Below are positions 23,932 through 35,100 of a stretch of 64,000 nucleotides of DNA, piece by piece. Under the pieces are notes generated by a model, which saw only the letters and a program-made list of their open reading frames with translations, was not told the origin of the DNA and made no database searches. A program made the position numbers and the translations under genes. This DNA comes from Trichomonas vaginalis G3 (lineage: Eukaryota > Parabasalia > Trichomonadida > Trichomonadidae), in the NCBI RefSeq assembly GCF_026262505.1, contig NC_067206.1, positions 31,139,896 through 31,203,895 of the forward strand, in the 5' to 3' direction. Within the stretch, counting starts at the first letter, position 1, and each line of letters begins with the position of its first letter.

Positions 23932-26900
23932 ATGCACGCCTCTGAAAACGCTTCGAGTGAGCACTCGAAAATGCTTTCATCTGCGTTTTCAGCAACATAT
24001 AAATATAAAGGTCTCTTACATAGCAGCAAGATCAAGAAATTACGGAACATGATTTCTTTCCTTTTTGTATACATGGACTCAATGGTTCCATCATGGTATA
24101 CATTACATTCCATCATTTCTTTCTGGCGTCTTATTCAATTCTTTGGACCCATACTTTGTTCTAACTACTTCAATTTTTATGACAGAGACACTTACATTTT
24201 CAAATTCTTAAACATTTTCTCCATTATTTGGAACATCGTTCCAATTACATATCGCGATCAAGCATCATTCTACTTCGCAATTATCTATTTTGCCATGTTC
24301 TTCTGTTTCTTCATCCTTTTGGTAACGGCTTCTTACTACTACCAAAAGCGTGGTAAGATTGGAAAGGCCCCAATTTATATAATTAACATATTCTTTTCAA
24401 CTTTCGGTTACCTCATGCACTTCCCCGCTATTGAAATTTGCTGTGAGGTTATTTCAAAGTTAATTGCAAAGGAAACCACCCATTTCTCCACACCATTTAA
24501 TGTCGTTACGATTATCCTTACGGTCATTACCTATGCCCTTTACTGTGTTTTCTTCAGAACACTTTATTCGTACTCATTCTTGTTCAGACCAACATCATTC
24601 CTTTGCGTTAATGGTTTCACACAGATGCTTATCATCTATTCTATCGCGTTAATTGGCTTTTTCAGTGGTATCAACACTTATCTGACAAAAATACCTCAAG
24701 GCATTCTTGAACTTTTACAAGCAGTTGGATGCCTCAGCACATTCTGGACATGCGGAAATTCATTTTCCCTTGTATCTTTCACCCATACTACCATGTTCTA
24801 CACCCATGGTATTTTTGGTGGTCTCGCTCACACAATATTCGCTATCTTGATATTCGTTAGCGTTAAGATGTCAACAGCCACTGTCTTAGCATGGTTCGTT
24901 GTCTTCGCTGTTTGCGCATTTATATCATTCTTCATCACATGTCGCCAGGTCAACAAGAACTTAATGCTTCTTGATGATATTAACGACGATAACAGTATTC
25001 TCCACGAATTTTCGAACCCGAAGAAATTAATGAAGGCAGCAGTTATTGGCTTCAACTACGCGCACCCAGTCTCCATCGATTTCTCTCTCTTCAAGTTTAT
25101 CACACAACAGTGGCCAGATGAGCCAGCATACTGGGTTACCTTTGGTAAATTTGTCGCCATCTACCCCGAAGCTTCATCTTTACACATGTTCATCGTAAGA
25201 ACAATTAATCAGAAGAAGTTCCATGGCACACTCGTCAAGGAATGTCTTGCTCAGTCCATGATTATCTTCCAGCAGAGAGAAATGAACCTTACAGCCGAAC
25301 TCAAGCGCAAGATCGAGAAGATTTCCAAGGAAACAGGTGCATGCAAGCGTCGTCTGAGGCACATCTGGGATCAGGTCATTCAAGGCAACATCGGTGAAAT
25401 GGATTCAGCCATTTCTAACGCTTATGAAAGTATCCTTAAGTCCGATTCCCAGTTCGCTCTTCTCCTTACCCAGTATCCAAACAACAGGTTCATTTTCAGA
25501 TCTTATAGCCGTTATTTGTATGAAGTCAAGAACGATGCAGAAGGCTATACAGAAGTTGTTGAACAGACAAGAAAGATGTCCCGTGGTATCCAAGTTCACT
25601 CCGATCATGCCCAAGAACTTGGTCTTCATGCTTTCCCACTTTTACCAGTCAACGCATGGAACCAGGCCGAGAATGCCAACAAGAATATGATGAGTGACAT
25701 GTCCGGCTCCATCCTCATGACTTCTGAGAACGAAGAATAGTTCAATGAGCAGAGATTAGAAGATTCACGTGCCATTAAGGAGCTTATCGACAACCTTAAG
25801 ATTCCTTCCATCAGAATGGTCATTGCCATCTGTCTCATTATCTCGATAATCTTCTTTGGCGGTGCAATTGCCATGTTAGCTGTTGCAAAGACATATTCAT
25901 CCAGTATCCGTAAGCCAGCTGAGCTTATCGATGCTCTTGCCTTCTCCAGATATTACGTATCCATGATTCCAACACTTTCCATGGCTTATGTCTACAACAA
26001 CCTCTCTTATTGGCCAGCCGCAATCAACAATAAACTTCCTGAGTACAAGTGCACAGCCTTCAAGGATACATCCAGCATTCCTTTCCAGTTGTCTGCACTT
26101 CTCCAAATGCAGAATGTCGAATCAATCACAATGAACGATTTCAGAGAATACGGACGTGGAACAGAACAATTCGATCATGTAAGAACAACAATTTTCACAG
26201 ATTCAATTAATTATATCACTTACAATGATGGAATTCCAACAAACAACTCCAAGAAATCCCTCCGGTCCGCTATCAGTGACTTCTCTGTCTGCGCATCAAC
26301 AATTGCTGACACAAAGCAGGCCATCACCAATAATACATTGGCTCAATCTCAGTTCAAGAATCCAATTGTCAACGCATTGAACGTTGTCACAGTTATTACT
26401 GATTCAATTGAACACATTGTCAGCTACATATATGATGACATCAACTCAAAGAACAAGATCTTCTTCTGGTGCATCATTGGTGTTGCTATTTTCTTATTGC
26501 TTGTCTTCGTCGCAATCATTGCTATCTCATGGAAGAGACTTAACAATGATAAGACAGCAATTTACAAGACATTGATGTCCCTTCCAAAGAACGTCGTTTC
26601 TTCTATCAACGAGAACTTGAGACAGTTGCAGAAGAACACAGACTTAGGAGGCACAAAGACACAACAATCTGAAGGCGAAAGAAACAAGCAAGAAGAAAAC
26701 TTGCTTAAGATTTTCGTCACTGCATCAGATTCATCTGGAACTGTTGGTGATTTCGCACAGCTTGCAATTGCATTCGTCTTCATCATGCTTTGCTCAATTG
26801 CTTACACAACAATTCTCTTCTTGTTGTACGAGAAAATCGGCACACTCATCAAAGAGAACGCTCCACAGGCAAACAACATGTTTGGCACTGCTTCTTACAT

Positions 26901-27090
26901 CAATTTGCTTGCATTGTCTGTCAACCAAATCATTGGTGTCGCAAACGGACATCCAGCTGTTGAGTCTGACTCAATCTTAGGATTGACAACACAGGCAAAC
27001 ACAGTTCTCCAGACAATGTACGATTACTACAACAAACTAAAGAAAAGATCTTATCACACTATACACCTATCCTTGCCAAAATACAACTAA
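23932..27090 (+). pseudogene. Tmc-like multi-pass membrane protein, one in-frame stop, truncated 3' end
   Basis: The N-terminal 602 residues hold about eight membrane helices and a helical region with FNYAHPVSIDFSLFKFITQQWP, the TmcB/TmcC-like pattern also seen in the cyclases. A TAG at 25738-25740 interrupts the frame; the same frame then stays open to 27090 with further membrane helices and an extracellular region (total 1,053 codons). CAG to TAG is a plausible single change. The gene ends abruptly at about 27042, where the conserved start of a glycine-rich gene begins, so the PAS or effector part expected of this family is absent. Codon use is more C- and G-ending than in the cyclases. Nonsense pseudogene, read-through or a sequencing error are all possible. 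Confidence 0.7.
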
Positions 27091-27973
27091 ATGTGATCCT
27101 GTAGAAGTTGAAGTTGGCCCTGGTTCATTCCTAATTGAACTTTGGGGAGCCCAGGGAGGCATTTCATGTTTGGATGGAAATTACATGTCAAATAATTATG
27201 GCGGGAGAGGTGCATACACATCTGGAATCGTCAGATTTCGAACTACAAAACGGCTTTACCTTTATATAGGAGGTCAAGGAGGGAAACCGTCAAGTTGTGA
27301 CACAAATGCGTATGCTTTAGGAGGCTATAATGGCGGCGGAAATGGAGGTAAAGACACACGTGATGATGATCCGAGTGGTGGAGGCGGCGGTGCAACAGAT
27401 GTAAGACTCGTGAATGGCTCTGATGTTGCATCACTTGCCAGTAGAATCATGGTAGCTGCTGGTGGTTCTGGAGCTGTTTATGGTTGTTATGGTGCTCCAG
27501 GTGGTAATTTGACAGGTTTTATCACTACTGGTTACGATAGTAAGCAGTTTGCTCCCTCAAATACCTCCCAAACCTCCGGAAATTCTCTTGGAATCGGAGC
27601 AAATGGAAGTCTGCATGTAAATGCACCTGGTTCAGGTGCAGGCGGAGGATTTTATGGTGGGTTTGGAGCCACAAGTAAACTTTTTACAAAATTAGGAGGT
27701 TATGTCAGCGGTTATGAAGGTTGTAATTCTGTTGATATTAATGGCGTCAATACGAATAGTTCTAAGCATTGGTCTGGAATTGTCTTTATTCATGCACAAA
27801 TCTTTGATGGAAATTCAGAGTTTCGAAGTCCTGATTATTTGAGAGAAGTCGGACATTCAGGTAATGGTGCTGTTCGAATAACACCTGTTGAACCAGACAA
27901 ATGTTTTAATAGCATTCATTCTATATTTTGTCCATCAATGAATCTTTATTCCTTTATATTTTCTTTAAACTAA
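27043..27973 (+). CDS. glycine-rich (ALK/LTK-type) surface protein
   Basis: Homology with the sister copies begins at 27043, reading DLITLYTYPCQN and then GSFLIELWGAQGG. The first available Met is at 27170, giving 267 residues. The core GGYNGGGNGG and GGGGGATDVRLV matches the ALK/LTK-type glycine-rich domain (Pfam Gly_rich family), common in trichomonads as secreted or surface proteins of unknown role. No Met or signal peptide precedes the conserved start in frame, so the true start is unclear. The preceding Tmc-like frame runs into it one base out of register within an A-run (CTAAAGAAAAG), so a fusion is conceivable. The end is hydrophobic (SMNLYSFIFSLN). Confidence 0.7.
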
Positions 27974-28246
27974 TTTTATATTTACTCTTTTATTATTAAC
28001 ATTATTGTACATAAGTGATTTTTAAATTTGTTAAGAGTGGGGAACAAACTCACTCATTGTCACTTTTTCATTAACCTTAAACTTGTAATTTTCATTATTT
28101 TTAATTAACCTTATTTCTTTCCCAATTCCTGATTTATTTTATTCACTTACTATTAAAAGTCACATTTTAATAAAATATAATAATTTATTTATAGCATTTT
28201 TTACTATACTGTAATAAAAAATTAATTATAATAAATTAAATGTTTA

Positions 28247-29689
28247 TTAAATCAAATGTTTTCTTTGCAATAATATTTTTAATGTTGAGTAAACAATGTT
28301 GGGATCAAGTGTATCATTTTTCAGACCTTTCTGAACAGCTTCAAGCATACTGATGCATTCGACTTTTTTAAATTGTGTCATTTCTTCGAAATCTCTTGTG
28401 ACTTTTTTGATAACTTTAACACTTCTCTCTGAATCCAGACCTTTAATTTGCAACTTAATCAGGAATGAAAGAACAACACTGGAATATAACTCGATGACAA
28501 GTTCATCGAGTCGAAGATTTCGCCTTTCTGGGAAGTACTGGTGCTTCAAAACCTTGAAATGTGATTCCGAGATGTTGTTTGTTCCATCTCCTTCATTTCT
28601 ATAGCGAAGCATCCACCTGTCAAGATGATGGCGCCACTGTCGGTCAAAGTATTCACGGGCAGCAGGTTCCTCATTTAAAATTTCTTCTAAATTGTTGTAA
28701 ACTTCATCAGGATCAATTTCTTCCTCTTCAGAACCAAAGACCAATAACTTCATTAAGTTATAGAAAGTTTCGAAGTTGGAACGATCTTGAAACTTTTCAG
28801 CCTTTCTCATGACAGCGCGCAACACATGAACGCCACACCAAATGATCTGGCATAAGGGGATGGCTGTTTCAACAGCATTTGTGATTTGAGGTGCGCAGTC
28901 CATTGAAAAATAAAATGGTTCGCGATTGATGGAGCCAAAATATGCTGTGAGACAAACTTGTATATTTTCACTTGTGTCGGGCCAAACGAAAAAATACAAA
29001 AACGGAAAAACAATTGATTCCGCGAATTTGCCAGTGACGGCATAAAATGGTATGCGAGAGCGCAAGAGCTTATAAGTGGAATCAATGTGATAAGTTTGTA
29101 TTTGATGTGAAAAAGCATTTGCTTCGAATGGGGCGTAATAGAAAATCATACGATCTGGCTCATGAATAAACTCGATGAGATCATCTGGAGAATGACTCTT
29201 AACCATGTCGACAAAAATTGCAAGAGATGTAACATCATCCGCTGAGAAACGGGTATTGATTGCATGAAAGCGTTTAGAAAACTTTTTTAAAGCATCTGTA
29301 GATTGTTGAAACATTTCCGGAATGATCCCACTATCAAATGGGATATTAAGATCTTTGAAACACCTTAATTGTGCGTAAACACGGTCTTGATTTGATTCAA
29401 AATATCTTGTTAAATAAGATCTAGAAAAATATGATGTAATTTGTTGTGATTTGTTTGGAAAAGGGGCAGAATGATTGTGGGTGTTAATACATTTTCGTAT
29501 GTGGTACTTGTCATCGGGAAGTGTATCAACATGGAAGCGACATGGACAATTCGGCCACTTACAATTAAATTGGATTTGATTTCTTTCTTTCCTAGTTTTA
29601 TATGAATAACTACAACCTGCTTGGATTTCTTGTTGCACTCCATACTTAAGCAACTCGATATATGTGATTTCTTGATCTTGGATCTGCAT
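28247..29689 (-). CDS. MULE transposase
   Basis: 480 residues. The N-terminal part has a FLYWCH/FAR1-like zinc-binding pattern (FNCKWPNCPC, then CINTHNH at about 43-78). The DDE nuclease follows with the first Asp in HIDSTYKL (about 200), the second in YFSMDCAPQ (about 262), the C-x2-H motif CGVHVLRAV after it, and the Glu in NNISESHFK (about 371). This matches the MULE transposase family in order and spacing. The frame is uninterrupted. A TCATTTTA lies directly before the ATG on the reverse strand and fits a trichomonad initiator, so the gene may be expressed. Confidence 0.92.
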   Translation of the reverse strand: MQIQDQEITYIELLKYGVQQEIQAGCSYSYKTRKERNQIQFNCKWPNCPCRFHVDTLPDDKYHIRKCINTHNHSAPFPNKSQQITSYFSRSYLTRYFESNQDRVYAQLRCFKDLNIPFDSGIIPEMFQQSTDALKKFSKRFHAINTRFSADDVTSLAIFVDMVKSHSPDDLIEFIHEPDRMIFYYAPFEANAFSHQIQTYHIDSTYKLLRSRIPFYAVTGKFAESIVFPFLYFFVWPDTSENIQVCLTAYFGSINREPFYFSMDCAPQITNAVETAIPLCQIIWCGVHVLRAVMRKAEKFQDRSNFETFYNLMKLLVFGSEEEEIDPDEVYNNLEEILNEEPAAREYFDRQWRHHLDRWMLRYRNEGDGTNNISESHFKVLKHQYFPERRNLRLDELVIELYSSVVLSFLIKLQIKGLDSERSVKVIKKVTRDFEEMTQFKKVECISMLEAVQKGLKNDTLDPNIVYSTLKILLQRKHLI

Positions 29690-29850
29690 TAAAATGAAAT
29701 GATTTGAAAGAATAAAGAATTTTGAATATATTGGTCTTATTTTGATAAGCTTGGTCGTGTTTTGAATAGCTTGGCCATCTAATTCAATTATGATCTTTGA
29801 AAATTAGGTGAAATAAAACTAAGCATAAATGTAAAACTAGGGATATGAAA

Positions 29851-30420
29851 TTTTGGTTGTACACCACTTGTATGTGCCGGATACCATTGTGTCAAATTTT
29901 TTCTGAAATTAACTTTAAAAGTACTAAGTAAGATCATGAGAAATAGCAATATATGTTTAAACCAACTTATATTTTGGTTGTACACCACTTGTATGTGCCG
30001 GATACCATTGTGTCAAATTTTTTCTGAAATTAACTTTAAAAGTACTAAGTAAGATCATGAGAAATAGCAATATATGTTTAAACCAACTTATATTTTGGTT
30101 GTACACCACTTGTATGTGCCGGATACCATTGTGTCAAATTTTTTCTGAAATTAACTTTAAAAGTACTAAGTAAGATCATGAGAAATAGCAATATATGTTT
30201 AAACCAACTTATATTTTGGTTGTACACCACTTGTATGTGCCGGATACCATTGTGTCAAATTTTTTCTGAAATTAACTTTAAAAGTACTAAGTAAGATCAT
30301 GAGAAATAGCAATATATGTTTAAACCAACTTATATTTTGGTTGTACACCACTTGTATGTGCCGGATACCATTGTGTCAAATTTTTTCTGAAATTAACTTT
30401 AAAAGTACTAAGTAAGATCA
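29851..30420. repeat. 121-bp tandem repeat inside the MULE
   Basis: Units start at 29851, 29972, 30093, 30214 and 30335, giving four full copies and one partial, identical as far as I can read. The array lies between the transposase start and the right terminal repeat. It may be a promoter or transposase-binding repeat. The identity implies very recent expansion. Confidence 0.95.
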
Positions 30421-30924
30421 TTTATTTTTGCATAATATAATGTCAATATGGTTTCTTTTGATTTTATTTCATTTATAAGCAAATCAGATTTACCCAAAAA
30501 CTCCACTCCATAAGCGTTCATTTGCTAAATTAAAAAGTGACAATGGGCTAGTCTGTCCCTTTCTCATTTGTTAACCTTTACAGAAGAAAAGTGAAACAAC
30601 TTGTCCGTTGAATAGATCACACATGTTTTAGTTTTTACAAATTTGGATGGAAAAATAAAAACCACAAAATTTTGTGAATGTCCAGATTGAATGATATATC
30701 TCTAAAGACCAGCAAAATCAAATATATAAGCATTCATATCAGGTTATCAAATTTTGGAATTTTTTGATATTGCAAATTATATGTTCAACTACCTTTTGAA
30801 ATGATTTTGTGAGCTGGTCAAATAGAATAGGCATTCAAATTGATTTGAAATTATTAGATAATTATATAAAAATCTTTCTTATAATAATAAAGGATTGATA
30901 ATTTGAATAGTTATTGAATTGTTT

Positions 30925-30936
30925 ATTTTTTGAATA
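30925..30936 (+). promoter_or_regulatory. ATTTTTTGAATA upstream motif
   Basis: Third occurrence of this motif, again 22 bases before the conserved start of a glycine-rich gene. The flanking 60 bp are nearly identical to 23060-23125. Confidence 0.45.
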
Positions 30937-30958
30937 ACGTGTAAAATTTAAACTCAAC

Positions 30959-31913
30959 AAAAGATCTTATCACATTATACACATATCCGTGCCAAAATAC
31001 AAATAAATGTAGTCCTGTAGAAGTTGAAGTTGGCCCAGGTTCATTCCTAATTGAACTCTGGGGAGCCCAAGGAGGCACTGGATGTAAAGATGGAAATTAC
31101 ATGTCGAATAATTATGGCGGAAAAGGTGCATATACATCTGGAATCGTCAGATTTCGAACTACAAAAAGGATTTACCTTTATATTGGAGGTCAAGGAGGGA
31201 AACCGTCAAGTTGCAGTACAAATACGTATGCTTTGGGCGGCTATAATGGCGGTGGAAATGGAGGTAAGGATACTCATGATGACGACCCCAGTGGTGGAGG
31301 CGGCGGTGCAACAGATGTAAGACTCGTGAATGACTCTGATGTTGCATCGCTTGCCAGTCGAATCATGGTAGCTGTTGGTGGTTCTGGAGCTGTTTCTGGT
31401 TGTTATGGTGCTCCAGGTGGTAATTTAACTGGTTTTATTACTTCTGGTTACAATAATCTGAAATTTTCCCCATCCACTACTACGCAGACTGCTGGAAATT
31501 CTCTTGGAATCGGCGCAAATGGGAAATCTCATGCCGATACACCCGGATCTGGCGCCGGAGGTGGTTTCTACGGTGGATTTGGAGATAAGAGTGAGTCGGT
31601 AAATCAAAACAATGAATATGTTTCTGTTTCATCAAGTGGTTCGAGTTATGTCAGCGGATTTGAAGGATGTAACTCTGTAAATGAGAATGGAATCCACACT
31701 AATAGTCCAAAGCACTATTCTGGAATTGTTTTCACGAATGCAACAATCTTAGATGGAAACTCTACTTTTAAGAGTCCTGATGAATGGAAAGAGATTGGGC
31801 ATTCCGGGAATGGAGCTGCTAGAATAACTCGTATTGATTCTGAAATATGTAATGATAGGGTTAAATCAATATTTTGTCCATCAATGAATCTTTTTTATCT
31901 ATCTTTTCATTAA
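30959..31913 (+). CDS. glycine-rich (ALK/LTK-type) surface protein
   Basis: Conserved sequence begins at 30959 (DLITLYTYPCQNTNKC), but the first in-frame Met is at 31101, giving 270 residues. An in-frame stop lies 24 bases before the conserved start, with no Met between. Either translation starts internally or a 5' exon or signal peptide is missing. It carries LYIGGQGGKP, GGYNGGGNGG and GGGGGATDVRLV of the glycine-rich domain, then a Ser/Asn-rich C-terminal part with SGFEGCNSVNENG. It is diverged from the copy at 27043 mostly in the C-terminal third. Function in trichomonads is unknown; surface or secreted location is inferred. Confidence 0.75.
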
Positions 31914-32149
31914 GCATTCTTTGGATTTCTCAATAAAAAGTTTATTATGTTAAAAATTTTTTATTATTATTATGAGTGTGAGTTTGTATGTGAATGACAA
32001 ATTACTTAAATTTGTGAATCCATATTATGTAAATGCGGAACTAATTTATTTATATAAAGTAATACAATCAAAAGAGCATTGACTATAATTATAAAAAAAA
32101 TTAAATTAAATTTATAAAGAATACAGAACACAAACAATAATATTTTTAT

Positions 32150-35100
32150 TCATGGTAAATTAACAAAATAAGGAGAAGTATTGTCATTTTTAAGCTTTTC
32201 CCACATTTCTAACCAAAGCCTCTTGTTGTTTTCCTTCTCCTCTTTCATTTGATCTATAAAACAAAACAATTTTTCGTTATAAAAATTAGTATGAAGAACA
32301 AAACAGTTCTTGAACATCGATGAAATAAATTCAATCATATATTCACCATAATTCTTTTCATCATCAAATTTCTTCATTGGTAAATCCGTCATACTCTCCA
32401 TAAATCTCTGGCAATCACTCATTTTTGCATCAAACTCTTTTTCATTTGTTAAAATTTGAATTTTTGAATACAAAAACGATAAACTTTCTTTGCTGACAAA
32501 TTTTCTGTTTTTGTCAAGAAAGTTTTTAACAGTTGAAGGATCATCATTGTACAAATACCCGCACAACAACAATAAACTATCACTTTTTATGATGTTTATT
32601 GGAGAATTCAAAATTTTCTCCAAATTAGAAGTCATCATAAAAATAATCGTCGACGATAGGTTTCTATCGGCCCATTTTCCAGTTTTGTCAAATCTCAGTC
32701 CAAAAGAAAATTTATCCTCTCCGGAATCAATTAAATTTGCCAATTTCGACGGTTTTTCGATCGTTTTAATTTTTGACAAAAAATTAAGTTGAATTTTATT
32801 TTCGCAGAAAACTGAATTCGAAAATAAAAAATCAAGGGCAACATTTGAAAAATAACAAGTTCCTTCTTGAGGAGTTTGTCTGAAGAAAATAAATCTATAA
32901 CATAACTGAAAAGCGGCAATGTGAAGTGAAATTGGCAAACAGTTTTTCATCAAAAAATCCAAAACAAAACTAAGAAAAACATTTTGAATTTCGTCACTTT
33001 TTTGGATTAAATTCAACCCTCTTCCGAATAAATTAATCAAATAAAAGACTTCTTTCCATTTCTTGGTAAATTTCGTTACTAAAAAGTTACAAACCAAATC
33101 AACATCCGAAGAAACAAAACAAGATAAAACAGGATAAATCAAAGAAAATTCATCAAAATAAAATTCATTTTCATTGTCAAAACTTTTTATCAACAATTTC
33201 AACTCATTTTCTCCTAAAATTATTGCTGTCCAAAATTCAATTGGTGAGAATTCGGTAAATCCTTGTTTAACAAGAACTTTGAGATGTTCTAAAACACCTT
33301 TTTTGGCAAATTTTCCATCAAAACAATTCAAAATTTTGAAAATTAAGTCAGAAAGTTCTCTTCTTCTTGAATCTTTGTAAACAACAGCCAAAATATTATA
33401 AACTGTAACTGTTTGACAGTCATTTAATGGATCAATCAAAGTCACTAAGAATGTAACATTGTTTTGAATGAAATTTTTGATTTTTGAAGCATTTTCTTGG
33501 CTGAGAATGTTGAATAAATAACTCAACAAACTTTCTTTCTGTTCATTATCTTTCAGTGATAAAATTTCCGTGAAAAATTCCATGATTTCGCTTTCCGTCA
33601 AATTAAAAGTAAAAGTTGTCATAATTTCGTAAATGTATCTCCTGCAATCTTTCACATAAATTTTATCTTCATTAAAAGTGACGTTTTCAATTAAATTTTC
33701 ATCATTAATTTTAGCTTCGTTTTGATGTAAATGGTCAGAAATGTCACTTTTCGATGTCACTTCACTTTCAACTTTATCATTTGTATTTTCTTCTTTTATC
33801 ATTGTTTCTTCATTTAACTTTTTGGTTTCGTCTAAAATTTGCTCATTTTTATCATTATTTTCTGAAAATTTTTCTTCACTATTTTTAATTTCTTCTTTTA
33901 TTTGTGGATTTTTCATATTATTTTCATTATTTTGCTGTTTTTCATCATTGTTTGATGTATTTTCAGTTAGGGTTTCTTGGATAAGGTGGTTTTCTTTTGG
34001 ATTTTTGAGGTTTTTGATTTCATTTTTGTCGAAAAAGTAAAAAATCCTCAAAATTCTTAGAAAATCACAAAAAGAAAATGTTTTTGGAGGTAAATTAATA
34101 TTAGATTGGTTATAAATAGTTCTACTCCAATGTTTCAATATTCTGATGTGATTTTGTTTGTCACTTCTTATCCATATCTGAATATTCAACAAAATTTGTG
34201 AATATAATTCATTTGTCAATTTTTCTATCGTCAATATTTGTAATAAACCGAAAAATCTAACATACAATTGATAAGTCAAGTGTTTTGGACTTGTTGATAA
34301 AAGGAGATGGGAAATTGTCTTAAAACCACCAATTTCAAGGAAATTTTGTTGACAAAAATCTGACAAACTCAAACAATTTTTCAAAATATCAACTAAATTT
34401 TCTTCCAACAAATTTGACTTAAAGTGATTTTTGTTTTCTAAATCTAAATGTAAAAACATCGGAATTACGTTTATTATGTTTCCGTAATCTACAAAAACCG
34501 TCGAAAATGTTGGATCTGGATTTACTGTTTTTATTTGACAGTTTACATTGACCGTTTTGTCAGAAATTATTTTATAACCAAAGATTCCTTTGTTTTGCGT
34601 CGGTTCGAAATGAAAAAGATTTCCTGAATGAGAAAAGTGACAAAAGTCAAACGATAGAAGGCTATCATCTTCTGTAAACGGAAAATTATAGATATCAAAT
34701 GACGACAACTTACTTCCTATCGTCAAATTATTTTTGTACTTGTTGGAAATTGAATTAACCTTAAACGATAAGTTTCCATTCAATTTTAATAAAGTAAATT
34801 TTGAAATTACGTTAACTAATTTTCCATTAACGAAAACAGTAACTTTGCAACCTAATTCATTATCAGAAACCTTTTGTACAACAACAGAAACTTGATGCCA
34901 ATTTTTATTTTTAAAATTGCAATCGAAATCCCTGTTGTAACTTATATCATCGTTATATATCTTTACATTCAATAAAGTATTCCTTAAACAGATTTTCAAA
35001 GAATGATATGAATTGTCCGTTAAAAAAAATAAAACTTGTTTCGTCATTTTCTCTTGTAAAGTGTAATACAACCAAAATGATAATGTCAGACTTTCCCCAA

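Larger units (their letters stand above)
28035..30565 (-). mobile_element. complete-looking MULE DNA transposon
   Basis: A 2,531-bp element with terminal inverted repeats of about 34 bp: the left end reads GAGTGGGGAACAAACTCAC and the right end, reversed, GAGAAAGGGACAGACTAGC, both followed by CATTGTCACTTTTT. It is flanked by a perfect 9-bp target duplication ATTTGTTAA at 28026-28034 and 30566-30574. It contains one intact transposase on the reverse strand and a five-copy tandem repeat upstream of it. The perfect target duplication and intact frame indicate a recent insertion. It sits between two glycine-rich genes. Confidence 0.92.

Noticed and set aside
27038-27046. ACTAAAGAAAAG before the glycine-rich body as a trichomonad 3' splice site
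   Set aside because: Only about eight of twelve positions fit the known motif and no GTATGT-type donor with suitable spacing was found upstream.
31630-31660. GGTTCGAG as a tRNA B-box
   Set aside because: It lies inside the coding sequence of the glycine-rich gene with no A-box or cloverleaf around it. No tRNA was found anywhere in the window.
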